DNA from: CAZONU01 sp965370045
Lineage (GTDB): Bacteria > Planctomycetota > SZUA-567 > JAKLDR01
Direction: 5' to 3'
NCBI GenBank assembly: GCA_965370045.1
Contig: CBDUSI010000022.1
Coordinates: 1 to 46,038, forward strand
Length of the DNA stretch: 46,038 nt
Both the position numbers and the translations under genes were made by a program. Shown one piece after another: positions 1 to 8,757 of this stretch (the first letter of the stretch is position 1; each line of letters opens with the position of its first letter). The notes under the pieces were generated by a model. The model searched no databases. It was not told where the DNA came from and saw only the letters and a program-made list of their open reading frames with translations.

Positions 1-62
1 CATCGCTCGGGAGCGCCTGCCGTCACGACGCCCCATTTTTCAACGGACTGCTAGGAGGAGCG

Positions 63-146
63 ATGATAGGCAGCCCATTGCCTTGGGAGGGAAGCCGCGG
101 CTACAATGCCGCCGGTGAGACCATGAAGGGCGAGGCCCGAGGATGA
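63..146 (+). CDS. possible 27-codon upstream ORF overlapping the M20 gene
   Basis: A short ORF starts at ATG 63 just after a purine-rich AGGAGGAG (53-60) and ends at TGA 144-146, which overlaps the ATG of the M20 gene (143-145) as ATGA. The Shine-Dalgarno sequence is stronger than the one in front of the M20 gene itself, so translational coupling is possible. The peptide is unremarkable, with no signal peptide or motif. It may be a leader peptide or only a chance frame. Bases 1-62 show nothing else recognisable. Confidence 0.25.
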   Translation: MIGSPLPWEGSRGYNAAGETMKGEARG

Positions 147-1318
147 GAGACGTTCTGCTGGAAGCAAACCGGATATTGAACAGTCAGAAGAAGGTACTGA
201 AGAACCTAGCCCTCAAGATCCACGAACATCCCGAACTCGATCTGGTAGAGGTAAGAGCGTGCAAATGGCAGGTGGACCTGCTGCGCAAGTGGAAGTTCCG
301 GGTGAAGTCGCCCTACGGGGGGCTGAAGACCGCTTACCGCGCCGACCGCGGGAGAGGCGGCCCGGTGCTCAGCTTCATGGCCGAGTACGACGCTCTGCCC
401 GGCGTGGGTCACGGCTGTGGCCACAACCTGATTGCCGCCGCCGGCGTGGGTGCCGGATACCTGCTCTCCCGGCTGCTTGCGGCGCACCGCATCAAGGGCA
501 CCGTGACGGTAATGGGCACTCCGGGCGAAGAGGGGGCCGGGGGCAAGGTCATCATGATCCGCAACGGGGCCCTCAAGGGCGTGGACGCGGCCCTGATGTG
601 CCACCCCTCCGACGTGACCGAGCCCGACACGGGTAATTCGTCCGTCGAGCGGTTGGGTGTCACCTTCAGGGGCAAATCCGTCCATGCCGCGAGTCCCGAG
701 GAGGGGCTCAATGCGCTCGACGCGGTCAATCTGCTCTACAGCGGCATCAGCGCCTGGCGCCAGCAGCTGCCCGAGTCCGCCCGGGTTCACGGGGTCATTA
801 CCCACGGCGGGCTCAAGGCCAACATCATTCCGGAGTCGACCTCCTGCGAGTTCTACGTGCGTTCACCGGACGACCGGTACCTGAAGTCGATGGTCAGGCG
901 GTTCCGGGACATCGTCAGGGGAGCAGCCCTGATGACCGGCACGAAGCCGGAGATTGAGTCCTTTGGCGTCCCCACCAAGGGCAGGAAGCCGAGCCCGCTC
1001 CTGAGCGAGGCCTGGATGGCCAACGCCGGGCTCGCGGGCCTGAAGGTAGTCATCCCCGAGAAGCCGGTGCGGGGCTCCTCCGATTTCGGAAACGTCAGCC
1101 ATGCTGTACCGGCCATCCATCCATACTTCAGGATCTCTTCGAAGCCCATCCCGAGCCATTCGCATCTCTTCACCCGCGCGGCGAAGTCCAAGCTGGGCAT
1201 CGAGAACATGTTCAGGATGATCGTCGCCCTGGCGCTCACCGGCTTCCGGTTCATGGCGGACGAGGACTTCAGGAAGTCAGTGATCTCGGAATTCAGAAGA
1301 CGAAAGAAAAGGTCCTGA
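143..1318 (+). CDS. M20 family amidohydrolase / metallopeptidase (AbgB/PM20D2-like)
   Basis: This is a cytoplasmic zinc-type hydrolase of 391 residues, a normal length for the M20D group, which cleaves N-acyl amino acids or dipeptides. The metal-site motifs are all visible: EYDALPGVGHGCGHN (about residues 81-95, with His90, Cys92 and His94), GTPGEE with the catalytic Glu pair 129-130, and MCHP with His154. A dimerisation-domain His lies in HAASPEEGLNALDA, and the C-terminal SSDFGNVSH and HSH segments complete the site. The pattern resembles AbgB and PM20D2 (aminobenzoyl-glutamate or beta-alanyl-lysine type hydrolases) more than succinyl-diaminopimelate desuccinylase. The substrate cannot be read from the sequence. 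No signal peptide is present. The start overlaps a short upstream ORF; GAGG lies 7 bases before the ATG. Confidence 0.88.
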   Translation: MRDVLLEANRILNSQKKVLKNLALKIHEHPELDLVEVRACKWQVDLLRKWKFRVKSPYGGLKTAYRADRGRGGPVLSFMAEYDALPGVGHGCGHNLIAAAGVGAGYLLSRLLAAHRIKGTVTVMGTPGEEGAGGKVIMIRNGALKGVDAALMCHPSDVTEPDTGNSSVERLGVTFRGKSVHAASPEEGLNALDAVNLLYSGISAWRQQLPESARVHGVITHGGLKANIIPESTSCEFYVRSPDDRYLKSMVRRFRDIVRGAALMTGTKPEIESFGVPTKGRKPSPLLSEAWMANAGLAGLKVVIPEKPVRGSSDFGNVSHAVPAIHPYFRISSKPIPSHSHLFTRAAKSKLGIENMFRMIVALALTGFRFMADEDFRKSVISEFRRRKKRS

Positions 1319-1386
1319 CTCGGTGCGTGTGAGGTGAAGATGACTGTCCGGTCCAATAACCCTTGGAGTCCGTGGTGGAATACCGC

Positions 1387-1414
1387 TTGAACAGAGGGTC
1401 AAGATAGAGAGAAT
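1387..1414 (+). promoter_or_regulatory. weak candidate promoter for the DUF342 operon
   Basis: TTGAAC (1387-1392), a 16-base spacer and GAGAAT (1409-1414) form a weak sigma-70-like site upstream of the DUF342 gene. Confidence 0.25.
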
Positions 1415-1435
1415 CACGAGCGGGACAGGTCGGCG

Positions 1436-1457
1436 GGATGGCTTGGGAGTGCCATCC
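1436..1457 (+). other. inverted repeat in the leader of the DUF342 gene
   Basis: GGATGGC (1436-1442) and GCCATCC (1451-1457) are perfect 7-base arms around an 8-base loop, about 45 bases before the start codon. No T-run follows, so it is not a simple terminator. It could be a leader hairpin or a protein site. Confidence 0.35.
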
Positions 1458-1501
1458 GGCAAATGTCGGACAAAGCCTGCTCCTGGAGAAGGCGGCAAGG
1501 C

Positions 1502-3670
1502 ATGAGCATCCCCCGGAGGATCGGTGTACGCATCTCCGACGACGGGATGGAGGCGTATGCCCAGGTGCGGGCCGGCGAGGTCATCGAGGCGAGCGCCGAG
1601 CAGGTCGCCCAGTTCCTGACCGAGAACGAGGTCGCCGAGGGCCTGCTGCCCGGGGCAGTGGAGAAGCTGACCGGCGCTATCACCTCCTCCGAAGGGGCCG
1701 CCGCCGAGATGCTGATAGCTCGCGGCCGGCCCCCGAAGGACGGGCATGACGGCTTCGTCACCTTCGAGTTCAACACCGAGCTCTCCGCCGGCAAGGTCGA
1801 AGAGGACGGGAGCATCGACTTCCGCGAGCGCAACCTGGTCAACAACGTCGAGGCCGACCAGCCGCTGGCCACGGTGACCCCGCACGACGCGGGCAAGCCC
1901 GGCGTCTCGGTCACCGGCCGCGAGATCCCCGCCAAGCCGGGCACGGAGCCGGAGCGCCCCGCGCTGGGACACAACGTCCGGCTCTCCGACGACACACTGG
2001 TCTACCTGAGCACCATCGAGGGGCACGTCTACCTCGACCGCAGCAGGTGCCTGCACGTGAGCCCCGAGCTGCGCATCGGTGGCGACGTGGACTACTCCAC
2101 CGGCAACATCGACTTCGCGGGCAACGTGACCGTCGGCGCGACGGTGAAGTCGGGCTTTTCCATTTGCGCCGGCGGGGACATCAGCGTACGCGGCGAGGTG
2201 GAGAGCAAGGCACGGCTGCGGGCTGCCCGGCACATCTCCGTGCGCGGCGCGATCCGTACCGGCACCGACGAGGCCCGCGTGGTGGCCGGCGGGAACATCG
2301 AGGCTGGCTCCATCGAGAACGCCTGGGTGCGCTCCGCCGGGAACGTGCGGGCGCGCGACCTGCTGCTCGACGCCAGGGTAGAGTGCGTGGGCAAGTTCTT
2401 CTGTGAGCGCGGTGAGCTGCGCGGCTCGGAGGTCCAGGCGGTTGGCGGCATGGTGGTCCACAACGTGGGCACCGAGGACGGCGTGGCCAATACGCTGACC
2501 GTGGGATTGACCCGGCGGGTGGCCGCGCGCATCCACGCCATCGAGGAGAAGCTCGCGGAACTCCACAAGGCGGTCGAGGGCGTATTCGCCTCTTTCCAAC
2601 GGAAGTACGCCGAGGTGCTCGGTGACCGCGCAGCGATCCAGAAACTGCCCAAGGAGGAGCGCGCGGCCTTCGAAGCCGAGAAGAAGACCGCCTCCCAGCG
2701 GCAAGAGACCATCAACGACGACGTCCAGAGGCTGCGCGACGAGGCCGGCTCCCTCAAGAAGCAGTTCCACGAGAAGGCCGGTGCGGTGGTGGTGGCCACC
2801 GGCACGGTTAACCCGCCGTGCACCGTCTACGTGCGCCATCAGGACTACCCGCTTCGGCCGGGCAAGCCTCTGGACCGCGTGGTCTTCTTCGAACGCAGCG
2901 ATCCGGAAAGCGTGGGCACCGAGCCCTACGATCCCAAGCGCATGACCTCCGTCAGCGACGAGTCCACCTACGTGGGGGCCGGAGGGAGCCAGGGCGACGT
3001 AAAGGACCCCTCGGGGCTGGCCTGGAAGGTCAAGGCTTATGAGATACCCGCCGCGGACCTGGCCGCGGAGATCGAACGCTACTCGGCCCAGAGCGCGGAA
3101 CTGGCCGCCTCGGCGGTGAATATCCTGGCCGACGCCGTCAAACACGAGCGTTACCAGAAGCCCGCGGTCTACGGCGCCGAGGCCCTGGCCCTCTTGCATA
3201 TCGCCGAGGCCTCGGAGGGCGGCGCTCGCAAGCGCGCGGCCGAGAAGGCCCTGGAGGTGTGCCAGGCGGCGCTGGAGCTGGACGAGGCCTACTCGCGGGC
3301 GCACGGCACCATGGGCCGGGCCCATTATCTCCTGGGGCATTTCAACGAGTCGGCGGCCAGCCACCGCAAGGCCGTGAAAGCGGCCAACCTCTACCGCACC
3401 GAGGAGCACGCCGCCGCCGTCCACCACGAGTTCGCCGTCACCCTGGTGGGCATCGCCGAGGCCCTGTCCGAGAAGGCCCCGGAGAGGGCCGGGAAGTTCT
3501 GGGGTGAGGCCATCTTCGAGTGCGAGGCCTATCTGGCCAAGGAGCCCAACGGCCCGGCGGCCGAATCCTGCCGCCAGATCATGAAGCAGGCCACCGCCGC
3601 GCTGGAGAAACCGGCCGAGGAGAAAGAGGAAACGCCTCCCGCGGCCGGAGCAGCCGGTACCGATGAGTAA
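1502..3670 (+). CDS. DUF342 (FapA-like) polymerising protein with C-terminal helical repeats
   Basis: The N-terminal half has the DUF342/FapA pattern. A mixed region up to about residue 150 contains RNLVNNVEADQPLA and GKPGVSVTGREI. It is followed by a right-handed beta-helix of short repeated strands with many Gly and Val (GGDVDYSTGNIDFAGNV and similar, roughly residues 190-330). A charged coiled coil follows (about 335-425). The final 150 residues look like TPR-type helical repeats and end in an acidic Ala/Glu tail. FapA-like proteins bind membranes or polymerise and are often linked to flagella or cell-envelope tasks, but no flagellar gene is nearby. An in-frame ATG at 1463 exists; ATG 1502 is preferred because GGAGAAGG lies upstream and the conserved domain starts there. 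The next gene follows after 23 bases, probably in one operon. Confidence 0.75.
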   Translation: MSIPRRIGVRISDDGMEAYAQVRAGEVIEASAEQVAQFLTENEVAEGLLPGAVEKLTGAITSSEGAAAEMLIARGRPPKDGHDGFVTFEFNTELSAGKVEEDGSIDFRERNLVNNVEADQPLATVTPHDAGKPGVSVTGREIPAKPGTEPERPALGHNVRLSDDTLVYLSTIEGHVYLDRSRCLHVSPELRIGGDVDYSTGNIDFAGNVTVGATVKSGFSICAGGDISVRGEVESKARLRAARHISVRGAIRTGTDEARVVAGGNIEAGSIENAWVRSAGNVRARDLLLDARVECVGKFFCERGELRGSEVQAVGGMVVHNVGTEDGVANTLTVGLTRRVAARIHAIEEKLAELHKAVEGVFASFQRKYAEVLGDRAAIQKLPKEERAAFEAEKKTASQRQETINDDVQRLRDEAGSLKKQFHEKAGAVVVATGTVNPPCTVYVRHQDYPLRPGKPLDRVVFFERSDPESVGTEPYDPKRMTSVSDESTYVGAGGSQGDVKDPSGLAWKVKAYEIPAADLAAEIERYSAQSAELAASAVNILADAVKHERYQKPAVYGAEALALLHIAEASEGGARKRAAEKALEVCQAALELDEAYSRAHGTMGRAHYLLGHFNESAASHRKAVKAANLYRTEEHAAAVHHEFAVTLVGIAEALSEKAPERAGKFWGEAIFECEAYLAKEPNGPAAESCRQIMKQATAALEKPAEEKEETPPAAGAAGTDE

Positions 3671-3693
3671 ACGCGACTTTTGAGGATACGCAC

Positions 3694-5817
3694 ATGAAGC
3701 GCACAATGTCCGGGTTGACCGTTCAGGCCATGCTGCTGACCGTCCTGACCGTCCTGACCGCGCCGACCGGCGCGCGGGCCGGCGAGGCGGTAAAGGGCCA
3801 GGTGTTCCTGGACAAGGACGGCGACGGGAAGCGAAGCGGCGGTGAGAAGGGATTGCGGGACGTGCACGTCTCCAACGGCCAGCAGGTGGTCAAGACGGGT
3901 GCGGACGGGGCCTTCACCATTCCCGCGGGCAAGCCCAACGCACCAGACAAGCGGGCCTTCGTGTTCCTCATCGCGCCGGAGGGCTACCAGCCGGCCGGAA
4001 ACTGGTACGTGGAGACCCCGGCCAAGGGACCGGTGCACTTCGGGCTGAAGGAGTTCCCCCGGGGCAAGAGCCGTGACTTCTGCTTCGCGCACGTCTCCGA
4101 CACCCAGGTGAAGGCCAAGGACGACCAGGGCGTGCCCGTGGCCCTCGAGGAGCTGGCGGTGTTGGACATCAAGCCGGCCTTCATCGTCAACACCGGCGAT
4201 CTGGTGGGCGCCTCGGCTTCCTACTACCCCAAGTACAAGGAGGTGATGGCCCTCTCCAAGCTGCGGGTCATCAACACCAAGGGTAACCACGACCCGAACT
4301 ACGACTCCCAGTTCGGTCCCTCGACCTTCGCCCTGGACTCCAACGGTATGCGCTTCGTGAGCTGGTACGGATCCAAGGGCTTCCTGCCGAACTTCTGCAA
4401 GGACCTGCCCAAGGGCGTGCGCGTCGCCGAGTTCGTCCACTTCCCGCTGGGCGTGGGCAAGTACTTCGAGAAGCCGCGCCCCTTCCCGCGGGTGGTGCTG
4501 CACCTCTCGGGCAATAACCACATCAACAAGATCCGCCAGCGCAAGGACGGTCTCCTGGACATCGAGACCACCGCCTACAAGTACCGCAAGCGGGACAGCG
4601 CCCCGGTGGGCTACCGGATTATCGGCTTCAAGGACGGCAAGCTCTACACCTACTACCGGCCGTCGGGCTTCAAGCGGCTGCTGGCCGCGGCCATGCCCAG
4701 CGAGGGGGGCGTCTACCGGCCGGGCAAGCTGCCCGTGCAGATCAACGCCTACTCGGGGACGGCGGTGCCCGCGAAGGTGGAGGTGGCGCTGGGGGAGGGG
4801 CGCGCTGCCCCGGCTGGCGGCTGGGTGGCACTCAAGAAGCAGGGTGTCTTCGCCTGGAGCGGCGAGGTCGACGCGGCCGGCCGCACCGGCGCGCAGAAGC
4901 TGCACGTACGGGTCACCACCGTGGGGGGGAAGAAGTGGACGGCGCTGCGCTCCTTCACGCTGGCCGCGGGCCCCGCGATCAAGGCCCAGCCGGGGAAGGG
5001 TTCCTGGCCCCAGTACCTGCACAACTCGGGCGTGGCCAAGGGAGCACAGCTCTCCCCGCCGCTGCAGGTGGCCTGGTGCGCGCGGGCCGGCGGGGTGATA
5101 GAGCGGGTCAGCCCGGTGGTGGCCGACGGCAAGCTGGTGCAGGGCGTCAGCCGCGACTCGCTGGAGGACTTCCATGGCGCGGTCTGCCTGGACGCGGCCA
5201 CCGGCGCGGAGCTCTGGAAAAAGAAGCTCCGCTCGGTCAAGGCGTCCCCGGCGACAGATGGCAAGACGGTTTTTCTGCCCGGCAACGACGGGACCTTGAC
5301 CGCGCTGGCCCTGGCCGACGGCAAGCAGCTCTGGCGGGGGGAGAAGCTCACCGCCACCCGGGTCTACCAGCACGTTTACGTGAGCCCCGACGGGTCCAAG
5401 GTGTATGCGCGGACCGGGCACCGCGCCGCCTGGAACGCCCTTGACCCCAAGAACGGCGCGAAGGGGGGCACGGTGGCGCGCAAGGGACTGCCCCAGGAGA
5501 AGCTGACCTACCCCGCGGCGGTGGCCGCGTTGGCCAGCAGGAAGCGGGGCCGCAAGAACGCCTTCCTGGATGAGATCTGCGGGTCGGAGCACAAGTTCCT
5601 GGGAGGGAGCGTGGCCGGTTTCGCCGTGGTCGGCAAGACCGGGTTCGCGGCCACGGGGAGCGGTAAAGTAGTGGCCTTCTCGATCCCGGACGGCAAGGTA
5701 ACCTGGTCCATGGATATGGGTACGCCGTTCATCGCCCCGCCGGTCGCGGTGGGCAAGACGCTCTACCTGGCCGGCTACAACGGTTACATTTACGCGCTGG
5801 TGCCCAGAGGCAGGTGA
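3694..5817 (+). CDS. secreted calcineurin-like phosphoesterase fused to a PQQ-like beta-propeller
   Basis: A signal peptide (cleavage near ARA-GEA, residue about 30) is followed by an SdrD-B/MetallophosN-like beta-sandwich with a calcium-type DKDGDGKRSGGEKG loop. A metallophosphoesterase core comes next: HVSDTQ, NTGDLVG, TKGNHDPN and SGNNHIN correspond to the metal-ligand blocks. The usual DxH of the first block reads DTQ, as in the sub-family that carries SDPQ. After a middle beta domain, the last 300 residues contain PQQ-propeller repeats such as GAVCLDAATGAELWKKKL and LTALALADGKQLW. The protein is probably periplasmic or surface-exposed. The Shine-Dalgarno GAGG lies 8 bases before the ATG. 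It follows the DUF342 gene after 23 bases. Substrate unknown. Confidence 0.78.
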   Translation: MKRTMSGLTVQAMLLTVLTVLTAPTGARAGEAVKGQVFLDKDGDGKRSGGEKGLRDVHVSNGQQVVKTGADGAFTIPAGKPNAPDKRAFVFLIAPEGYQPAGNWYVETPAKGPVHFGLKEFPRGKSRDFCFAHVSDTQVKAKDDQGVPVALEELAVLDIKPAFIVNTGDLVGASASYYPKYKEVMALSKLRVINTKGNHDPNYDSQFGPSTFALDSNGMRFVSWYGSKGFLPNFCKDLPKGVRVAEFVHFPLGVGKYFEKPRPFPRVVLHLSGNNHINKIRQRKDGLLDIETTAYKYRKRDSAPVGYRIIGFKDGKLYTYYRPSGFKRLLAAAMPSEGGVYRPGKLPVQINAYSGTAVPAKVEVALGEGRAAPAGGWVALKKQGVFAWSGEVDAAGRTGAQKLHVRVTTVGGKKWTALRSFTLAAGPAIKAQPGKGSWPQYLHNSGVAKGAQLSPPLQVAWCARAGGVIERVSPVVADGKLVQGVSRDSLEDFHGAVCLDAATGAELWKKKLRSVKASPATDGKTVFLPGNDGTLTALALADGKQLWRGEKLTATRVYQHVYVSPDGSKVYARTGHRAAWNALDPKNGAKGGTVARKGLPQEKLTYPAAVAALASRKRGRKNAFLDEICGSEHKFLGGSVAGFAVVGKTGFAATGSGKVVAFSIPDGKVTWSMDMGTPFIAPPVAVGKTLYLAGYNGYIYALVPRGR

Positions 5818-6073
5818 CGGCTCGGCAAGCTCAATCTCAAGTGATCTTTCCGCCCTGGAACCTGGGAATCAACGATTGCAGCAGCGATTCACGGGTGTTG
5901 CGGCTTGATCTTATATGACTGGTTTGCCGGGGAAACGCTCCAAGCGCATCTATGTGTGCTGAAGTGCATGCGGACTGGTGCTGGCTCCAAGCCTGAGTAC
6001 AATGCGCGCGGTACGAGCAGCAGTTAACGGAGTAGACACCGGGTTCTCTAGGACCGGGGAGAGGAGCGGATCT

Positions 6074-7135
6074 GTGAGTGGAAGCGGGAAGAGCGGTCCT
6101 GTCCGGGTCGGAGTGGCCGGCCTGGGGCGCAGCGGGCGGAACATCCACCTCAAAACTATGGAGCAGCTGCCTGAAGACTTCCGGGTAGTGGCGGTTTTCG
6201 ACGGGCAGGCGGAGCGCGGCCGGGAAGTGTCCGGGCCCCTGGGCTGCCGCGCCTACGACGACTACGACCAATTCCTGGTCGACGGGGAGGTCGCGCTGGT
6301 GGTGGTGGCCGGACCCTCGCACCTGCACTCGGAGTGGTCGGTCCGCGCGCTGGAAGCCGGCCGCGACGTGCTCTGCGAGAAGCCCATGGCCGCGGACCTC
6401 GCCGGGGCCGACGCCATGATCGCCGCAGAGAAGCGCAGCGGCCGGACTCTGGCGATCTTCCAGAACATGCGCTACGACCCGGTCTTCCTCAAGGTCAAAG
6501 AGATCGTTGACTCCGGCGTCCTGGGCCGGGTCAATCTGATCCGCAGGTGCATGCACATGTTCAGGCGCCGCTGGGACTGGCAGACCGTGCGCAGATTCGG
6601 CGGCGGATCGATTCGCAACAGCGGCGCCCACGCCCTGGACCAGTTGATGCACTTCACCGACCCGCTGGAGCCGGAGGTCTTCTGCCGCACCGACAGAGTT
6701 CTCACCTGCGGGGACGCTGAGGACTTCGCCAAGGTGATCCTGACCGCGCCCGGGCGGCCGCTCATCGACCTCGAGATATCTCCCAACTGCGCCAGTCCCC
6801 AGGCCAGCTGGCTGGTCACCGGCGAGCGCGGCTCGCTGGAGGTACCCCCGCCGGGCGGCGCTCCGCGCAAGGTGATCCTGCGACTGGCCCAGGGCCTGGA
6901 GGCGTCAGAGTCCCGGGAAGCCCCCGCCGAGCCGATCGCCGACGGGGAGTACATGCAGGACAACCCCGAGTTCGAGGAGCAGGTCTGGGAGGACTCCGAG
7001 AACCTGGGCGCCCGGGGATGCCACCTAGGCTACTACCGCCACCTGGCCGCTACGCTGCGCGAGGGCGCGCCGCTCAGAGTCACCACCGAGAGCGTCCGGC
7101 GGAGGATGGTGGTCATCGAAGAGTGCCTGCGATAG
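6074..7135 (+). CDS. Gfo/Idh/MocA family NAD(P)-dependent oxidoreductase
   Basis: The N-terminal Rossmann motif VGVAGLGRSGRN and the CEKPMA block, with the catalytic-region Lys after Glu, are diagnostic of the Gfo/Idh/MocA family, which oxidises or epimerises sugars and cyclitols. The second block FGGGSIRNSGAHALDQ carries the expected His-Asp pair. I place the start at GTG 6074 because GGGGAGAGGAG lies 8 bases upstream. A longer in-frame version from ATG 5978 adds 32 residues without family similarity. The product is 353 residues, cytoplasmic, with no signal peptide. It is followed after 16 bases by a beta-helix lipoprotein, a pairing that fits carbohydrate processing. The 256 bases before it hold no other gene that I can support. 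Confidence 0.85.
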   Translation: MSGSGKSGPVRVGVAGLGRSGRNIHLKTMEQLPEDFRVVAVFDGQAERGREVSGPLGCRAYDDYDQFLVDGEVALVVVAGPSHLHSEWSVRALEAGRDVLCEKPMAADLAGADAMIAAEKRSGRTLAIFQNMRYDPVFLKVKEIVDSGVLGRVNLIRRCMHMFRRRWDWQTVRRFGGGSIRNSGAHALDQLMHFTDPLEPEVFCRTDRVLTCGDAEDFAKVILTAPGRPLIDLEISPNCASPQASWLVTGERGSLEVPPPGGAPRKVILRLAQGLEASESREAPAEPIADGEYMQDNPEFEEQVWEDSENLGARGCHLGYYRHLAATLREGAPLRVTTESVRRRMVVIEECLR

Positions 7136-7151
7136 ATGAGAGGGTGCTGAA

Positions 7152-8510
7152 ATGCGGAAGCGATTGCCTATTCTCTTCGCAGCGGTGCTGCTGAGCGTGG
7201 CGATGTTGGCTTCGTGCATCCGGGGCGGCCAGCGGGCTGAGCCTGCCGCGCCGCAGGGCAAGATATTCTACTGCTCCCCCAGCGGCTCTGACTCGCCCCA
7301 GGCCGGCAGCGCCGAGAAACCGTGGAAGACGGTCGGCTACGCTCTGGGGCGGCTGGCCCCGGCGGGCGGGGCCACGCTGGTCCTGGCTGACGGCAACTAC
7401 GGGAAGCTGTCGGGCGGCTGGAAGTTCGAGGCGCCGGTTACGGTTCGTGCGCGGAACCGTCTCAAGGCGGGGATGAGCCGGCTGACCCTCTCCGGCGCGA
7501 AGAACATAACGTTCGAGGGCATCGTCTTCGACCGCAAGAGCGCCGAATCGGCCAAGAACGTGGTTCATCTGCACTACGGCACTTCCTACTGCACCTTCCG
7601 GGATTGCGTGATCACCCACGGGGGCGGCGGGTACGACAACACCGACGCGCTCAAGCTCAACGCCCGGACTCACCACATCCTCATCGAGGACAACGTGATC
7701 TTCGACGGTACCGATGAGGAGGTGGACATCCTCGGCGACGTGCATGACCTGGTCTTCCGGCGCAACGTGATCTACCAGTCGAAGGTCAGGAAGGCGGAGG
7801 CCCTGGTCTCCAACAAGCGCAACACGTATCGCGTCATGTTCGACGGCAACCTCTTCGCCAACCTCAACCCCGAGGCCAGTAACGGCGCGCTGCGCTTCGG
7901 CGGCAGCCAGCACAAGGGGCAGGAGTCCCACACCCTGATCGCGCTCGGCAACCTGTTCGTCAACACGCAGGGCCGGGGGGCCATGACTTTCGTGGGCGCG
8001 AAGCAGTGCCTGGTAGCCGGCAACGTCTTCATCAACCACGACGACGCGCGCACCGGCGCGGTTGCCATTTACACCAATTACCCCAAGGACGGCATAGCCA
8101 ACGATGAACTCTTCCTGATTCACAATGTCTTCTACAACGCCCGGAAGCCGTGGACCCAGCCGGTCTTCGCGTTCCTCGCCGCGCTGCCGAAGAAGTGGCG
8201 CATAGAGGGCAACCTCTACTGGAACGCCGGCAAGGCGGTTCCCAAAGACGAGCGGCACGATCCGTCCACCGAGAAGGGCGCGCTGCTGAAGGACCCGCTC
8301 TTCGTCGTCGGCCCGGGTAAGCTGACCGGCAGGCCGAGCCGCGAGTGGTTCAAGGGGCTGCGCCTCCGGAAGGACAGCCCCTTTCACAAGAACGCCGTCG
8401 ACCTCGGGAAGCTGAAGCTGCCGGAGGGGTTGAAGCGCTTCCTGGAAGACTATCGCACCGGTCGTCGCGACCCCTGGTACCGCGCCATCCGCGCCGGGGA
8501 GAAGTCGTAG
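7152..8510 (+). CDS. right-handed parallel beta-helix lipoprotein (pectate-lyase-like fold)
   Basis: A lipoprotein signal peptide with lipobox LASC (Cys at about residue 22) is followed by the GSDSPQAGSAEKPWKTVGYAL opening typical of secreted beta-helix proteins, and then by regularly spaced strand repeats (NITFEGIVFDRKSAE, NVVHLHYGTSYCTFRDCVITHGGG, NHILIEDNVIFDG-like blocks). This fold is found in polysaccharide lyases, glycoside hydrolases and adhesins. I cannot identify a catalytic set, so substrate and activity are open. GAGAGGG precedes the ATG. It is probably co-transcribed with the oxidoreductase 16 bases upstream. After the stop there is a perfect 12-base palindrome TAGCTCGAGCTA (8519-8530) of unknown role. 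Confidence 0.75.
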   Translation: MRKRLPILFAAVLLSVAMLASCIRGGQRAEPAAPQGKIFYCSPSGSDSPQAGSAEKPWKTVGYALGRLAPAGGATLVLADGNYGKLSGGWKFEAPVTVRARNRLKAGMSRLTLSGAKNITFEGIVFDRKSAESAKNVVHLHYGTSYCTFRDCVITHGGGGYDNTDALKLNARTHHILIEDNVIFDGTDEEVDILGDVHDLVFRRNVIYQSKVRKAEALVSNKRNTYRVMFDGNLFANLNPEASNGALRFGGSQHKGQESHTLIALGNLFVNTQGRGAMTFVGAKQCLVAGNVFINHDDARTGAVAIYTNYPKDGIANDELFLIHNVFYNARKPWTQPVFAFLAALPKKWRIEGNLYWNAGKAVPKDERHDPSTEKGALLKDPLFVVGPGKLTGRPSREWFKGLRLRKDSPFHKNAVDLGKLKLPEGLKRFLEDYRTGRRDPWYRAIRAGEKS

Positions 8511-8677
8511 GGCAGCAGTAGCTCGAGCTATCGGCGCGGGAGCCATCTTCCGCCATTGATTACCCCGCGCGCGTATACTCGAAGGAATCGCTATCACCTT
8601 GGAGGCCTGTACGGACGTGGGGCTGATGGACTGGCGCGCGGCGGTCCGGGGCCCTTCATGTCCCGCCCAACCTGTGC

Positions 8678-8706
8678 TTGATATACATTGGCAATCTGAA
8701 TATGAT
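8678..8706 (+). promoter_or_regulatory. sigma-70-like promoter of the receiver-HD gene
   Basis: TTGATA (8678-8683), exactly 17 bases, then TATGAT (8701-8706). The block is clearly AT-rich against the background. Transcription would begin near 8713, which rules out the longer in-frame starts at 8599-8626 and supports ATG 8758. Confidence 0.65.
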
Positions 8707-8757
8707 TTCCGACGCGAAGAGGGTCAGCCGGAGCCTTTGAAAAGGCGGATATGTCTG

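Noticed and set aside
1277..3706. 809-codon open frame on the minus strand opposite the DUF342 gene
   Set aside because: It is antisense to a gene with clear domain structure; high GC keeps such frames open. The composition is Gly/Leu/Arg-rich without motifs.
3731..3775. Short CTGACCGTC-type repetition at the start of the phosphoesterase gene
   Set aside because: It encodes the hydrophobic core of a normal signal peptide; low-complexity coding explains it.
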